The position numbers and the translations under genes are program-made. From assembly GCF_023806565.1 (NCBI RefSeq), contig NZ_JAMTDV010000127.1, positions 1-64,000 on the forward strand: a DNA stretch of 64,000 nucleotides. The letters run 5' to 3'. The DNA is from Accumulibacter sp. (GTDB taxonomy: Bacteria > Pseudomonadota > Gammaproteobacteria > Burkholderiales > Rhodocyclaceae). Positions within the stretch are counted from its first letter, which is position 1. Every line of letters starts with the position of its first letter. The notes under the pieces are model-generated. The model searched no databases. It was not told the DNA's origin and worked only from the letters and a program-made list of their open reading frames with translations. Of this stretch, positions 1-9,448 are shown in pieces.

Positions 1-77
1 CCAGCCCACCTCAGACTAGACTAGATGTATAGCTATTTACGAGACATTACACTAGAAGGCGACGCGGACCAGAAACG

Positions 78-1031
78 TCAAGCCGTAGGGTCGGCCGCGT
101 GACGGATCTGCCAGTAGCGCTCCAGAGCCGACGCCTTTGCTCCTGCCCGCACGGCGTAGGCGGCTAGGGATGCCCGACAATCTTCGCGGTTGCCGAAGAA
201 CTCCCGGAATTGGCTCTCGTAGAGAACCATCGCGTCAAGCTTTTTTTCCAGCAGTTCACCGAGATCGAGCGTCATGACCGGCTGCAGCCGATGTGGCTTG
301 CGAACGGTCGCCGCCTGACGACGATGCGCTGCCATCAGGCGGTACAGATACGCGCCGACCACCGGAACAGCGCACTGTCGAACGATCCATGGCTTCAGGT
401 TGCGCATCATCGCCGTGTCGGCGTACGCGGCGCTGGCCTGCCACCAGGCCTGAACTTCAGACACTGGGGACAGGCTGCGGTCACCGCGAGCGGGCTGGTA
501 TTCTCCCAGCTCATCCATTCGGTAGCGGGTTGCATGGGGAATCAGGCAGTAGGGAGCATCTTCGTAGTAGTAGCAGTGCGCGCGGGTAGCCCACGGCGAA
601 AACGCTTCGTAGACGAGCATGTGGTCTACGTGCCAGCCAATCGCAAGGGGCAAGTAGATCCGCTCGAAGTCCATGCCAGCCAAACAAGAGAAGACACGTT
701 CCCGCAGTTTGCCCAGGTATTCGACATCGTCCACCGGCGGCCGGAAGAGCTTGCCCACCGAGCGGTACGCTTCATGCCGAAACGGGGCATCCAATTCGTC
801 CAGGTTGAGGGATTCAAAGCCGAGCGATCGCGCTGCTGCAACATCCTCTCGCAAACGCTGGGCACCGACGACCATCCCATACCGTTTCGCTTCACCCAGA
901 TATCGGGTAAACACATTGATCACCAGTACTCGGCCTTGGCGGGTCAAGCGAGCGATCTCGCCGCCACAGGAAAAGACCGCGTCGTCCAGATGTGGCGAAA
1001 CGATCACGGCCTTATAGCGCTCGCTTCCCAA
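78..1031 (-). CDS. PIG-L family deacetylase (LmbE-like)
   Basis: Predicted zinc-dependent N-acetyl-sugar deacetylase, about 317 aa, probably acting on a glycan or glycolipid precursor. The family signature PHLDD lies near residues 13-17, and a second metal-site motif HVDH at about 134-137. The reading frame is open further upstream, into the preceding glycosyltransferase. I chose a TTG start at 1031 because an AAGGGAGG ribosome-binding sequence lies just before it and the overlap with the upstream stop is only 20 bp. A GTG a few codons later is an alternative. Tight coupling to the GT4 gene suggests the two act in the same sugar pathway. The substrate cannot be told from sequence. The 77 bases beyond its stop hold nothing I recognise. 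Confidence 0.85.
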   Translation of the reverse strand: MGSERYKAVIVSPHLDDAVFSCGGEIARLTRQGRVLVINVFTRYLGEAKRYGMVVGAQRLREDVAAARSLGFESLNLDELDAPFRHEAYRSVGKLFRPPVDDVEYLGKLRERVFSCLAGMDFERIYLPLAIGWHVDHMLVYEAFSPWATRAHCYYYEDAPYCLIPHATRYRMDELGEYQPARGDRSLSPVSEVQAWWQASAAYADTAMMRNLKPWIVRQCAVPVVGAYLYRLMAAHRRQAATVRKPHRLQPVMTLDLGELLEKKLDAMVLYESQFREFFGNREDCRASLAAYAVRAGAKASALERYWQIRHAADPTA

Positions 1032-2226
1032 GAGCCCTCCCTTCCATGACCAGCGAGTAGGCCGTAAGCAGACTGTCGACCACGCCCTCCAGGCCGAAAG
1101 CACGGGCGCGCTCCCGACCCGCCCGGCCCATGGCCTGCCGCCTGTCGGAGTCGGCAGCCAGGATGGCGAGACGGGAAGCAAGCTCCGCGGGCGAGTCGGG
1201 CCCGACGATGTAGCCACTGACCCCGTCCTCAACCAGCTCATGGGCTGAAACGATGGCACTGGTGACGATGATCGGCTTGGCAAACCACATTGCCTCCATC
1301 GCCACCATGCCCTGGGTTTCCAATAGCGACGGCAAGACAAAGACATCGCAGGCAGCGTAGCAGCAAGCGAGGGTCGGGCGATCGAGATGGCCCAGGAACG
1401 TCACCCTGTCGCGAATACCCAGCTGCGCGCTGAGGCCCCGTAATGCGCCTTCTTCGGGACCACCCCCCGCAATCCACAGGACACATTCCGGAACCTGCAT
1501 CAACAATTTGGCAAAGCCCTGGAGCAAGAACGATACATTTTTTTCCGGGCCAAGGCGGCCCGCATAAAGAACAGTCAGGCCGGGGGGACGCTGGGCCGGA
1601 ACGAAACTGCCGATGTCATCAAACACGACCGGGTTCGAAATATAGCGGATCGGAGTTCGCACCCCCGCAGCCGCAAGTTGATCGGCCAGTTTTTGCGACG
1701 GAGCGATGACCAGGTCGAAGCGGTTGTTGCAGGACACCATCTGCGACCGGATCAAGGAACGAAAGAGACGTAACGGAAACTGCTGGGTGAGCACGTCCGC
1801 GCTGAAGTGGTAGGTCGAGACCTGTGGCAGTCCCAGCACTTCGGCAAGCCGGCAGACTCGTAACATCATCAGCCCAGCGTAATGATGGTGGACCAGATCC
1901 GGGCGGCACCGTTCCAAAATGCGCCGCACCGCGGCAAGCGACGGCAAGGCCTGATAAAAGCCATATACCTTGACCGAATAGGTCCGGTGGATGGTCACCC
2001 CCCGCCATTGTTCGACTTCAGGCTCGCCCTTTCGCCGGCTGGTGATCACGGCGACTTCACAGCCTCGCCGGACCAGCTCTGGCGCGATCAGATTCAGATG
2101 CACACCGACCCCGGTTGCAGCGGGAAGAAAGTCGTCCGACACCATGCAGATGGAGAATTGAGCGGGCAATCCATCGTCCTCCAGATAGTCCGTGACACTC
2201 CGTACTGTCGCAACAGCAGTCGCCAT
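1012..2226 (-). CDS. GT4-family glycosyltransferase (GT-B fold)
   Basis: Glycosyltransferase of about 404 aa. The N-terminal acceptor domain begins with the typical MVSDDFLPAATGVGVH stretch (a glycine-rich loop seen in WcaI/PimB-like enzymes). The C-terminal nucleotide-sugar domain contains YAGRLGPEKN, the usual GT4 nucleotide-sugar-binding start, and later a LLETQGMVAMEAMWFAKP stretch carrying the E-x7-E region. It probably adds a sugar to a surface polysaccharide or lipid. The frame stays open to 2607, but the first about 127 codons look unlike protein. ATGs at 2256 and 2226 are the credible starts; I give the latter. Its stop overlaps the PIG-L gene downstream, so the two are probably co-transcribed. 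Confidence 0.85.
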   Translation of the reverse strand: MATAVATVRSVTDYLEDDGLPAQFSICMVSDDFLPAATGVGVHLNLIAPELVRRGCEVAVITSRRKGEPEVEQWRGVTIHRTYSVKVYGFYQALPSLAAVRRILERCRPDLVHHHYAGLMMLRVCRLAEVLGLPQVSTYHFSADVLTQQFPLRLFRSLIRSQMVSCNNRFDLVIAPSQKLADQLAAAGVRTPIRYISNPVVFDDIGSFVPAQRPPGLTVLYAGRLGPEKNVSFLLQGFAKLLMQVPECVLWIAGGGPEEGALRGLSAQLGIRDRVTFLGHLDRPTLACCYAACDVFVLPSLLETQGMVAMEAMWFAKPIIVTSAIVSAHELVEDGVSGYIVGPDSPAELASRLAILAADSDRRQAMGRAGRERARAFGLEGVVDSLLTAYSLVMEGRALGKRAL

Positions 2227-2825
2227 TCTCCCAGACTTCCCGGCTGGTGCGACCATCTTTCTGCGAGATTCCCCCTTCGACGGAATTTTCCGTGCCGTAC
2301 CGGCGCACCGCTCGCCGGAACGTCTTCGCCAACAGGAGGGTACGGTGACAACCGCGACACCCACGTTACAGCCGCCCATCGAGACGACAACAATGCCAGC
2401 CCTGTTGGTTCGCCGCCGCTTGTCCGCCTTCCCGCTTGTCGCCCACCGTAGCGTGCGCCTGATCGACCCCCGATCCGCGGAAGGAGCGGCTGGCCACCAC
2501 TTCTTCCCAGCAGTCGAAGCCCGGTTCGATACCCTGCCCAGCCGGCAGCGGCCGACACCACTGCGCTGGCGCGAGACGGCGAGAGCCAGTCCGAGCAGGC
2601 CCGTCACAGCTCCCGCGCAACCCGCTTCTTCTCGTCAATTTACCGCGCTCTGCCGGTACCACCCCGTGCAGGAACCCTTCGCTGCTCGTTTGCTCTTCGC
2701 CACCCGACGCGAGGCCAACCCGACGCGAGGCCACCATCCGCACTGACTCCCAAGAACCGCGATGAGGATCGACTAGCGACGGAACCGCCATCCGCAACAG
2801 TCGTCTGGTGCCAAGTACAGACAGA
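2227..2825. other. Gene-free stretch
   Basis: About 600 bp between the glycosyltransferase start and the terminator of the PEP-CTERM gene. Frames are open on both strands because of the GC content, but none resembles a protein. No repeat or RNA gene was recognised. It should hold the promoter of the glycosyltransferase/deacetylase pair; I could not pick out clear hexamers. Confidence 0.5.
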
Positions 2826-2850
2826 AAAGGCCACCGCGTGAGTGGCCTTT
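2826..2850 (-). terminator. Rho-independent terminator of the PEP-CTERM gene
   Basis: A perfect 9-bp stem (AAAGGCCAC / GTGGCCTTT) with a 7-nt loop, starting 32 bp past the stop of the PEP-CTERM gene. Read on the minus strand it ends in TTTT. The U-tract is short, so it may be only partly efficient. Confidence 0.7.
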
Positions 2851-2881
2851 CCGGGCTTCGCTGAAACCGCGCAACCGCCGC

Positions 2882-3832
2882 TCAGACGCTCCGACGACGC
2901 AGCGCCAGAGCCGTCAGACCCAGGCCGAGCAGAGCCAAACTGCCAGGCTCCGGAACGAAAATCGAGAGCGGGTCATTCGCCGAATAGATCCAGGGCGACA
3001 AACCAACCCCACCCACCGAACTGTTCTTGTTGAACTCGATCTCGGCGGTGCCGACGATCTGCGAGCAGGAAATCGCTGGATCGGCAACATCCGCCCCGGT
3101 GCACAGGAAGCTCGGATTGATCGTCCCGTGCGCGCTTTCGTTCAGGTCATTGACGAGGAGCAGATTTCCGGCATTGTAGACACCGCCCTGGGCGACCAGA
3201 TTCCAGCTGGTGAAAAATTCGTCCTTGGTCTGCGTTCCCGGCACCGTGGGATTGTCGACATTATACGAGTAGGTGTTCTTCGTTCCGTCAAGACCGAACG
3301 AACCCCAAAAGGAGTCACCGGTCACGCCGGCAATCATGCCAAAAGTAGTGCCCGCGGTAGAACTGGTAAAGCTGTACGTCCCAGCGTACATCCTCAGACT
3401 CTCACCCGGCTGGAGAACGCCGAAGGGATCCACCGCGGGATTATCAAGTATGATCGCGACGCTCGGAGCGAAGCTCACAGGATCAAAACCGACGATTTGC
3501 TGAGCAAGATAGCCGTTGAACCGGTTACCGGGCCCAGCATTCCAGAGTGGGTCGATGTTCTGGACGCGCACGATGCTGGCCAGCACATCACCCATCTTGA
3601 GATTGTCGGCGATGGCCGGGTTGGCCCGCTGCCAGCCCGCCGGATCGTTGGCGGCGTCGAACGCTAGGCAGCCACCGAATGCCGCGCAATTCGCGGTGGT
3701 CCGGTAGACATTCTCCAAGGTGTTGAAATAAATGTCGTTTGCGGTATTGGCGGCAAACTGGGGCAACGCCTGCGCCGACCCGGCCAGTAAGGCCAGCGAG
3801 CCGACAATCACGGCTCTGTTGAGGTTTTCCAT
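2882..3832 (-). CDS. PEP-CTERM sorting domain protein (exosortase substrate)
   Basis: Exported protein of 316 aa. The N-terminus is a signal peptide (MENLNRAVIVGSLALLAGS, then AQA cleavage). The C-terminus has the full exosortase sorting signal: VPEPGSLALL from about residue 293, a hydrophobic segment, and the basic end RRRSV. Such proteins are cleaved by exosortase EpsH/XrtA and exported with extracellular polysaccharide in floc- or biofilm-forming Gram-negatives. The central roughly 250 residues are rich in N, G, S and T with few cysteines, as is usual, and I recognise no domain. The start is fixed by GGAGA seven bases before the ATG; a longer frame to 3937 lacks a signal peptide. A sigma-54-type promoter lies about 65 bp upstream. 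No exosortase gene is in the window. Confidence 0.92.
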   Translation of the reverse strand: MENLNRAVIVGSLALLAGSAQALPQFAANTANDIYFNTLENVYRTTANCAAFGGCLAFDAANDPAGWQRANPAIADNLKMGDVLASIVRVQNIDPLWNAGPGNRFNGYLAQQIVGFDPVSFAPSVAIILDNPAVDPFGVLQPGESLRMYAGTYSFTSSTAGTTFGMIAGVTGDSFWGSFGLDGTKNTYSYNVDNPTVPGTQTKDEFFTSWNLVAQGGVYNAGNLLLVNDLNESAHGTINPSFLCTGADVADPAISCSQIVGTAEIEFNKNSSVGGVGLSPWIYSANDPLSIFVPEPGSLALLGLGLTALALRRRSV

Positions 3833-3897
3833 CGTTCGTATCTCCAGTAATCCAGTAAGTGTGAGGAGTTTTTGCCAAGAAGCAGCGCACACGACAA

Positions 3898-3913
3898 AGC
3901 ATGATGCGTGCCA
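3898..3913 (-). promoter_or_regulatory. Sigma-54 (RpoN) -24/-12 promoter of the PEP-CTERM gene
   Basis: On the minus strand the site reads TGGCACGCATCATGCT. The known consensus is TGGCACG-N4-TTGCW with GG and GC exactly 10 nt apart. Here the spacing is exact, and only one T of the -12 element and the purine after TGGCACG differ. The predicted start would give a leader of about 50 nt before the ATG at 3832. PEP-CTERM genes in floc-forming betaproteobacteria are known to depend on RpoN with the PrsK/PrsR two-component system, which supports the call. A TGGCAGCCA palindrome lies just upstream. Confidence 0.75.
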
Positions 3914-4819
3914 GCCCCGCTTGGCAGCCAGCATCAAACTGTTTTATCGGGAAAATTTTCTACCCGGGTGGACTCCTGCGACCTCCTGGCCCACTCCCGG
4001 TGTAAGGTAAGTCGACACCGCCGCGCAGCTGCGGCGCGAATTCCGTTGGCGCGACACGCGAATCGCCGCGCTTGCGCTGCGTCCAAGCAAACGCAAGACA
4101 CGTCCATGGCCGTCCTCACACACCGAGCGACACCCTCCATCACCTTGGTCGTTGCCGTCCACTGCAGCGAATGGTCGACACGCGGCCGCAGGTAGTCTGG
4201 GCCCGATGCCCGTTGCGCCGGTTGCCCCGCGGAACCTTCCGCCCTGCCAATCGGTATTCGAGACCATCAGCGCGTGGCGCCGAAAAGCGCCACGGATCTG
4301 AATCTTATACAGAGGTCAGGCGCAGAGCTTCACCACGAGCGCCGCCCTACAGCCCGGCGGACCGCACAACATTCATTGACCCGAAGTCGGTGGAGAACGC
4401 GTGGCACGGCCATCGCAGAAGGTGTGACGCAGTAACTAGGCCCAAGGACGAAGGTGCCAGCGCGGCGGACACTCACCCAATGCTGTGGTGCTGGCGCAAA
4501 GGGCAAACGACAAATCGCCGGGTTGGTACCGACAAGAGTTTTCATTGTATCATCAGCCTGCCAATCGACAGGCAGAGGCGCCGCAACCGGTGAAAGTCAA
4601 TCGCACGTGGATCGAACATGCCCGATACGACGCTAGCTCATGTGTTCAAGCGGCCGCACGGTACGTGGGGAACCGCTGTTCAATCTGCTCGGAGCCGCAG
4701 GGTGGCACTTTCCCCGCAGGAGAGCAGTGCTGTGGATGGCTTGGCAATCCTGCTGCTATCGGCGTTCGTGTTGTCGGCGGTGAGCCCGAGACTCAGCTCG
4801 TCCTGGACCTTCGCTTTGC
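3914..4819. other. Gene-poor stretch upstream of PEP-CTERM gene
   Basis: About 900 bp with no credible gene on either strand; open frames are short, overlapping and of unnatural composition. It contains a small perfect palindrome (GAAAATTTTC at 3951-3960), perhaps part of the enhancer region for the sigma-54 promoter. It may include decayed sequence linked to the IS5 relic that follows. Confidence 0.4.
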
Positions 4820-5432
4820 TCAGAACGTACCGCGGCTGGAAAGTGCCGGAAGCGGGCGCTTGGCGGGGCACAGGTTGGCGAGCGCAAAGCGCATGTGGAC
4901 GCGCGCGGCGTTTTGTTTCCAGCCTCGGTAGCATACTTTGCGATGGCCAAAGAGGTTCCTTACGATGCCGAATACATACTCCACTTTGTGCTGGTTGCCA
5001 AGCTTGACAGATTCGAGGCGACCCAGCATTTGCCCCGGCGGCCTCTTCCCCTGCGTGGCCGCCTTCGGTCTGTCCAGCTTCGTCGCGCCCCCCCAGCCGA
5101 CGACGCCCCGCTCGTTCGAATCTTCGCGCTTCCCGGCCTTGGTGTAACCCGCCTCGCGGCGCACCGACTTCGCTTCGCCGTACAGCAGTTCAGCAGTTGG
5201 CGCAATTTTCGCCGCGTCCGGCACCATGCTCACCATCGTAGGGGTCTGGCCACGGTCGGTATCTACGCCGACATGCGCCTTCATGGCGAACTGTCACGGA
5301 TAGCACCTTCTTGTCTGGTGCATCTCGCGATTGCCCACCCCGGCTTCCTTCTGCCCCCAACGCCGGAGCCGCGGGAGTCGTCGCATCGGCGATCCCGCCC
5401 TCACGCAACCTCGCAGCTAAGGCGGCAGGCTA
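4820..5432 (-). pseudogene. IS5-family transposase, frameshifted remnant
   Basis: Two minus-strand frames together read as the C-terminal half of an IS5-group transposase. Upstream (about 5432-5300) there is a REGGIADATTPAAP segment matching the family's L-x-E-G-T-I-V-D-A-T-I-I-A-A-P region, then RDAPDKK. After a frameshift near 5300 the sequence continues as MKAHVGVD and ends with KVEYVFG...YRGWKQNAARVHMRFALANL, the well-known C-terminal block. The expected DAGY motif reads REAGY. The N-terminal half is absent. The gene is broken and cannot make an active transposase. No terminal inverted repeats were identified. Confidence 0.8.
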
Positions 5433-5575
5433 TGTGTCGATCTTCGCGAACACGGCTGTACACTAGCCCAGTTGCGTCACTGGCCTATTCCAACTTCGGC
5501 AACCGGCGGATCCTAGATCCTATTATCGGCCCCGACCGCGAGGGCAACTTGATCCGCGTTTCTTGGGGAAATACC

Positions 5576-6229
5576 ATGAACACACGCCTGCTTGCAACCA
5601 TACAACGCGCTCTCGTGCGCACCGGGGTTGAATTGATGCCTTTTATTCCGCTCCCCGCGGAATGGTACCGAAAGTTGCTGGTTCGAGACTCGGAGAAACG
5701 CTACGCGACCGGACGCTGGGAGTACTTTCGAGACATCACCGAATCCTATCGCTACAGCATCATCAGGGGATGCTGCGAATACTACAAGCCCGGAAGTCCC
5801 ACGATCCTGGACGTCGGATGTGGCGAAGGAGTCTTACAGGAACGGTGCAGTTATTCCAGGTACGTCGGTATCGACATGAATTCGACAGCAATAGGTCGCG
5901 CGAAGGCCAGAGAGGACAGCAAGACCGAGTTCATTTTGTCGTCTGCTCGCGACTATACACCAAAGGATGTAGTCTTTGATGTGATTGTCTTCAACGAGTC
6001 TCTGTACTACATCCAGAATCCCATCGATGTCTTACAGCAATATCGCTCCTATCTTGCGTCCGAAGGCATCGTGATCGTCTGCATGTTCCAAACATATCTT
6101 GCCAGACGCATATGGAAGGAACTGCATCGCATAGGCCTTACCGAACTTTCCTACGTCAAGATCGTGAATGAACCGGGTTTTGCAGCAATAGTCAGGGTCT
6201 ATGGAGAAAGCCGCCCTCCACCCGGCTAG
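5576..6229 (+). CDS. Class I SAM-dependent methyltransferase
   Basis: Methyltransferase of 217 aa. Motif I is ILDVGCGEG (about residues 80-88), followed by YVGIDMN (motif II, acidic D for SAM ribose). FDVIVFNESLYYI resembles the post-I/motif IV region. The substrate is unknown. Small stand-alone enzymes like this often modify sugars or glycan ends in polysaccharide loci, which fits the neighbours. The start is the ATG after GGGGAAATACC; the long upstream extension of the frame overlaps the IS5 remnant and is not coding. Base composition looks lower in GC than the core genes to the right, suggesting transfer together with the next gene. Confidence 0.82.
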   Translation: MNTRLLATIQRALVRTGVELMPFIPLPAEWYRKLLVRDSEKRYATGRWEYFRDITESYRYSIIRGCCEYYKPGSPTILDVGCGEGVLQERCSYSRYVGIDMNSTAIGRAKAREDSKTEFILSSARDYTPKDVVFDVIVFNESLYYIQNPIDVLQQYRSYLASEGIVIVCMFQTYLARRIWKELHRIGLTELSYVKIVNEPGFAAIVRVYGESRPPPG

Positions 6230-6330
6230 TCGCAAGGGAGGGCCTGATTCGATCACCTCTGCGAATCTTGCCCTTCGCATGACATGTATTTTGCCGAAAA
6301 ATACTCGTTTATTGGACAAAGGGAATTCGT

Positions 6331-7212
6331 ATGGATGAAGAGCGCAGATCATGCATCATTTGCTCAAGAGGATCTTATGAAGCAGCGACGGAAACAGCGC
6401 TGGTTCCCTGCAATGTCCGCAAGTGGCTGGGCTCGGAATTTCGCGTGTGGCGTTGCGGTGCCTGCAGGACGATCCATTCGCTCAAGCGGGAAGATATGGT
6501 CATGTTTTACAAAGATTATCCCTATGGCCGCCGTAGTCTTGACGATGTTACCCGACGGATATTCGATAATTACATTCGCCGTTTGAAAGGGTTTGGCCTG
6601 GCTCGCCAAAGCACGGTCCTGGACTATGGCTGTGGCGAAGGGCTGCTCGTCGAGTACTTGAGAGAAAGGGGTTATGCGGCAAGTAACGGCTTCGATCCCC
6701 ACAGTTCTCGTTACAATGATCCCGAAGTGCTGAATCGCCAATACGATGTGGTCATCAGCCAGGATGTCATTGAGCATGTCGAGGACCCGCGGCAGTTGAT
6801 GCACGACCTCAGCAGCCTGCTGCGCCCCGGTGGTATCATTATTATTGGCACGCCTCGCGCCGATGGCATTGATTTGAGCAGGATCAAGCCGTATATCTAC
6901 AGTCTGCACCAGCCCTATCACATTCACATCTTGTCAGAGAAAGTCTTTCTGGAATTGGCTCTAGAGCAGGGTTTGCAGCTTTTGAAACTCTTCCACCGCG
7001 ACTCCAGCGATACCCTTTATCCATTTGTGAATTGGCGGTTCCTACGGGGATATCTGGGCGCCCTCGATGATACACTGGACGCAGGATTTGATCCTCCTCG
7101 AGTCGACGTCGTTGCTTCCTCTCCGCGGTTGCTGTTCCTGGGATTATTTGGAGGGATCCTGCCGCTTGGCTATGAAATGATAGGGGTGTTTCGAAAACTG
7201 GATGCCGGATAG
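6331..7212 (+). CDS. Class I SAM-dependent methyltransferase with N-terminal zinc-ribbon-like cysteines
   Basis: Protein of 293 aa. The N-terminus carries two cysteine pairs, C8-x2-C11 and C42-x2-C45, a zinc-ribbon layout seen in glycan and lipid methyltransferases. The SAM-binding motif VLDYGCGEG is near 95-103, and SQDVIEHVEDP followed by LRPGGIIIIGTPR marks the Methyltransf_23/11 core. A hydrophobic stretch LLFLGLFGGILPLGYEMIG near the C-terminus may associate with the membrane. AAAGGGAATTCGT precedes the ATG. It lies 101 bp after the other methyltransferase on the same strand, so the two are probably co-transcribed in surface-glycan modification. The exact substrate is unknown. Confidence 0.82.
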   Translation: MDEERRSCIICSRGSYEAATETALVPCNVRKWLGSEFRVWRCGACRTIHSLKREDMVMFYKDYPYGRRSLDDVTRRIFDNYIRRLKGFGLARQSTVLDYGCGEGLLVEYLRERGYAASNGFDPHSSRYNDPEVLNRQYDVVISQDVIEHVEDPRQLMHDLSSLLRPGGIIIIGTPRADGIDLSRIKPYIYSLHQPYHIHILSEKVFLELALEQGLQLLKLFHRDSSDTLYPFVNWRFLRGYLGALDDTLDAGFDPPRVDVVASSPRLLFLGLFGGILPLGYEMIGVFRKLDAG

Positions 7213-7564
7213 GTAACACCTCTCATCTGGTTACAGGAAAAATCGGCCTTATGTCGTTATTGCGGCATGGGCAGTGGTCTTGCGAATGAATGGAAGCGGT
7301 GATGACATGGTGGATAGAGACGGGGCGCAGCTGAATCCTTGACATGACTTTTCCTTTCGCATGCGCTTGCCTCGACCCGAGAGAGGCAATTCGCCGTCTT
7401 CGGCACGGAAGACAAAATGGCGGAATTTTCTCGACTACCTTGAAATACTGCACAATTGCCACACAATCCAGCAGCCTGCAAGTGGGCAGTCAGACGGAGA
7501 CGCGTGTGTGAGGTGGGCGGCAAATGTCATTCAAACGGGATATTCCCTGTGGGAACTATTCGCG

Positions 7565-8359
7565 GTGCAAGCGTTGCGCATTGCAACGGTTTCGCCGTTT
7601 GCCCTCACACTTTCCTTCCTGATTTCCTCGCTGTTTTCTGGTCCGGCATTGGCCGAGCACCCGAGCGAATCCGAGGTAGTGCAGATTCGCCTCAGTATGT
7701 CGAACGTCTACCTGATCAGGAGAGGAACTCGCCTCTTCCTGGTGGATTCCGGGAGCGGGAGCGACCTGCTACGGCTCGGCGAGGCGCTGGCGCGGGAAGG
7801 AGTACAACTCGCCGATTTGGCGGTGGTCATTCTGACGCACGGTCATGCCGACCATGCCGGCCTCGCAGCCCAGATCCGCAGGAGCAGCGGTGCTTTGCTG
7901 ATCGCCGGACGAGGTGATCGATCGATGCTGGAAGCTGGCGCCAACGCACCGGTTACGCCAACCAGCTTCACCGCCAGGCTCATTCTCTTGCTGCCGATAG
8001 ACGCAAACTATGAGCCTTTCCGCCCGGACATTGAAGTCGACGGAGAGCTTGATCTTCACGCATACGGACTGCCCGGACGCGCGATACAGATGCCGGGGCA
8101 CACGCCGGGATCGCTGATCATCGTGCTCGACGATGGCCGCGCGTTTGTCGGTGACATGATCCTTGGTGGCTGGCTGGGCGGCGCCCTGCTGCCGAATCGC
8201 CCGAATGAACACTACTTCCACATGGACGTCGGACGCAATCGCGCGAACATTGCGGTGCTGGCGAAGCAGCCTATCCACCGCTACTTCCTCGGACATGGCG
8301 GGCCCGTCAGTCAAGAGGCAGTGCGTGAAGCGTTCGCCATGGACGGAGCCGGCCGATGA
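7565..8359 (+). CDS. Exported metallo-beta-lactamase-fold hydrolase
   Basis: MBL-fold protein with the full zinc motif THGHADHAG (HxHxDH) about 90 residues in, then MPGHTPGSL and GDMILGG, and a late GHGG. These are the metal ligands of the glyoxalase II/beta-lactamase superfamily, so it is likely an active hydrolase of unknown substrate. From the GTG at 7565 the protein is about 264 aa with a signal peptide (PFALTLSFLISSLFSGPALA), placing it in the periplasm. The frame is open back to an ATG at 7361, but that would put about 70 non-conserved residues in front of the signal, so I prefer the later start; it is not certain. The about 350 bp between the methyltransferase and this start holds no other gene. 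Confidence 0.8.
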   Translation: MQALRIATVSPFALTLSFLISSLFSGPALAEHPSESEVVQIRLSMSNVYLIRRGTRLFLVDSGSGSDLLRLGEALAREGVQLADLAVVILTHGHADHAGLAAQIRRSSGALLIAGRGDRSMLEAGANAPVTPTSFTARLILLLPIDANYEPFRPDIEVDGELDLHAYGLPGRAIQMPGHTPGSLIIVLDDGRAFVGDMILGGWLGGALLPNRPNEHYFHMDVGRNRANIAVLAKQPIHRYFLGHGGPVSQEAVREAFAMDGAGR

Positions 8360-8377
8360 GGCGCAACGCCCTATCGG

Positions 8378-9448
8378 TCACACACGCATGAGTTGCTGAC
8401 GGTCGCGCCGCAAGGAACGACTGAAGGGCTCGGAGGAACTGCCCACGCGGCAGAAGAAAACGAAGGTGTCTTCTGGTCCGCAGCCGGCCAGACGTTCAAA
8501 GCGATCGGACAACCGCAGGGCGTTCTCGAAGAGGGACGCATCGGCCGAAAAACGATGGCCAGCGCGTGCGTACCAGCGAAAGATGACCGGTGTCAATTCC
8601 GGCTGCAGGTACAAGCCCTCCCTGGCTGCAGTCAGCCACATCCGCTGCAGACGCATCCCCATGCGCACCCAACCTTCCCGGTCGACCGACCCAGGCACAG
8701 GGCGCAGCAGCAGATGACCGGCGCAACAAACAGCGGGCAAGAAATCCAACTCGAGGCGCGGAACGACGGTACCAAGAAGATAGCGATTGAAGAAACGAAC
8801 TCGATCCCAGCTTCGCATGACCCATTGCATCAGGCGCGCGGTCGCGGGATCCACACCGACGGCCTGCTCCGGAATTCGATCCTGACTGAAACGCGCTCGC
8901 CATTCGATGACCTCGCGGTGTACGGCGTAGGCCTCTGGACAGGTCAAGCGTATCCGGGCATTCTGCCAAAGAAGGGACGCCACCTCGAACCGCTCGGCGA
9001 GGGACTCAAAGTACTGGAGGCTGACTTCTTCGCCGACCGCCGCCTCGATTGCCACACGCTGAGCGGCAGTCAGGCGCGTGGTACGCATCGGCCGGCGTTG
9101 CACCACCCGCTTCTCGATGTAGGGAAACAGCGAATCCGCCGGGCTTCCCGGCGCTGAGGAAAAATGCACCTCGTATACGGGCGACCGCCAATCCGGGTCC
9201 GCCCGGACCGTCCAGTTCGTCGCCAGCCCGAAACCCGTTGCCGCGACGCGCAAGGTCTCCAGCAGCGCGCCATGAGCAATGTGGCTGGCGCGACCATCGT
9301 AATCGTAAAGAACCGAATCTCGTGTGTCGTGCCCGTGCACCCGCAAGAACTCATCCCCGACAATTTCAAAGCGCCACGGTTGCGTATTGTCCCCACTCGG
9401 AGCCCAACGCGCGAGGTCCAGCAATTGCAGCAGGATGCTACGGCTCAC
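8378..9448 (-). CDS. Nitroreductase-fold protein, C-terminal half of the 'MoeY' (Rv1355c-like) arrangement
   Basis: Protein of about 356 aa. The beginning, LLDLARWAPSGDNTQPWRFE, is the nitroreductase FMN-binding signature (APSxxNxQPWRF). A second family feature is the GHLLLRP...GMRLQRMWLTA block. It probably binds flavin; the substrate is unknown. The start is a GTG overlapping the TGA of the ThiF-like gene (GTGA), with GAAGGAAA upstream, so the two are translationally coupled. In mycobacteria a ThiF-like domain and a nitroreductase domain occur fused in Rv1355c, annotated as a molybdopterin-synthesis protein MoeY on weak grounds. This pair looks like the split form. A role in molybdopterin synthesis is not shown here. 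Confidence 0.78.
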   Translation of the reverse strand: MSRSILLQLLDLARWAPSGDNTQPWRFEIVGDEFLRVHGHDTRDSVLYDYDGRASHIAHGALLETLRVAATGFGLATNWTVRADPDWRSPVYEVHFSSAPGSPADSLFPYIEKRVVQRRPMRTTRLTAAQRVAIEAAVGEEVSLQYFESLAERFEVASLLWQNARIRLTCPEAYAVHREVIEWRARFSQDRIPEQAVGVDPATARLMQWVMRSWDRVRFFNRYLLGTVVPRLELDFLPAVCCAGHLLLRPVPGSVDREGWVRMGMRLQRMWLTAAREGLYLQPELTPVIFRWYARAGHRFSADASLFENALRLSDRFERLAGCGPEDTFVFFCRVGSSSEPFSRSLRRDRQQLMRV

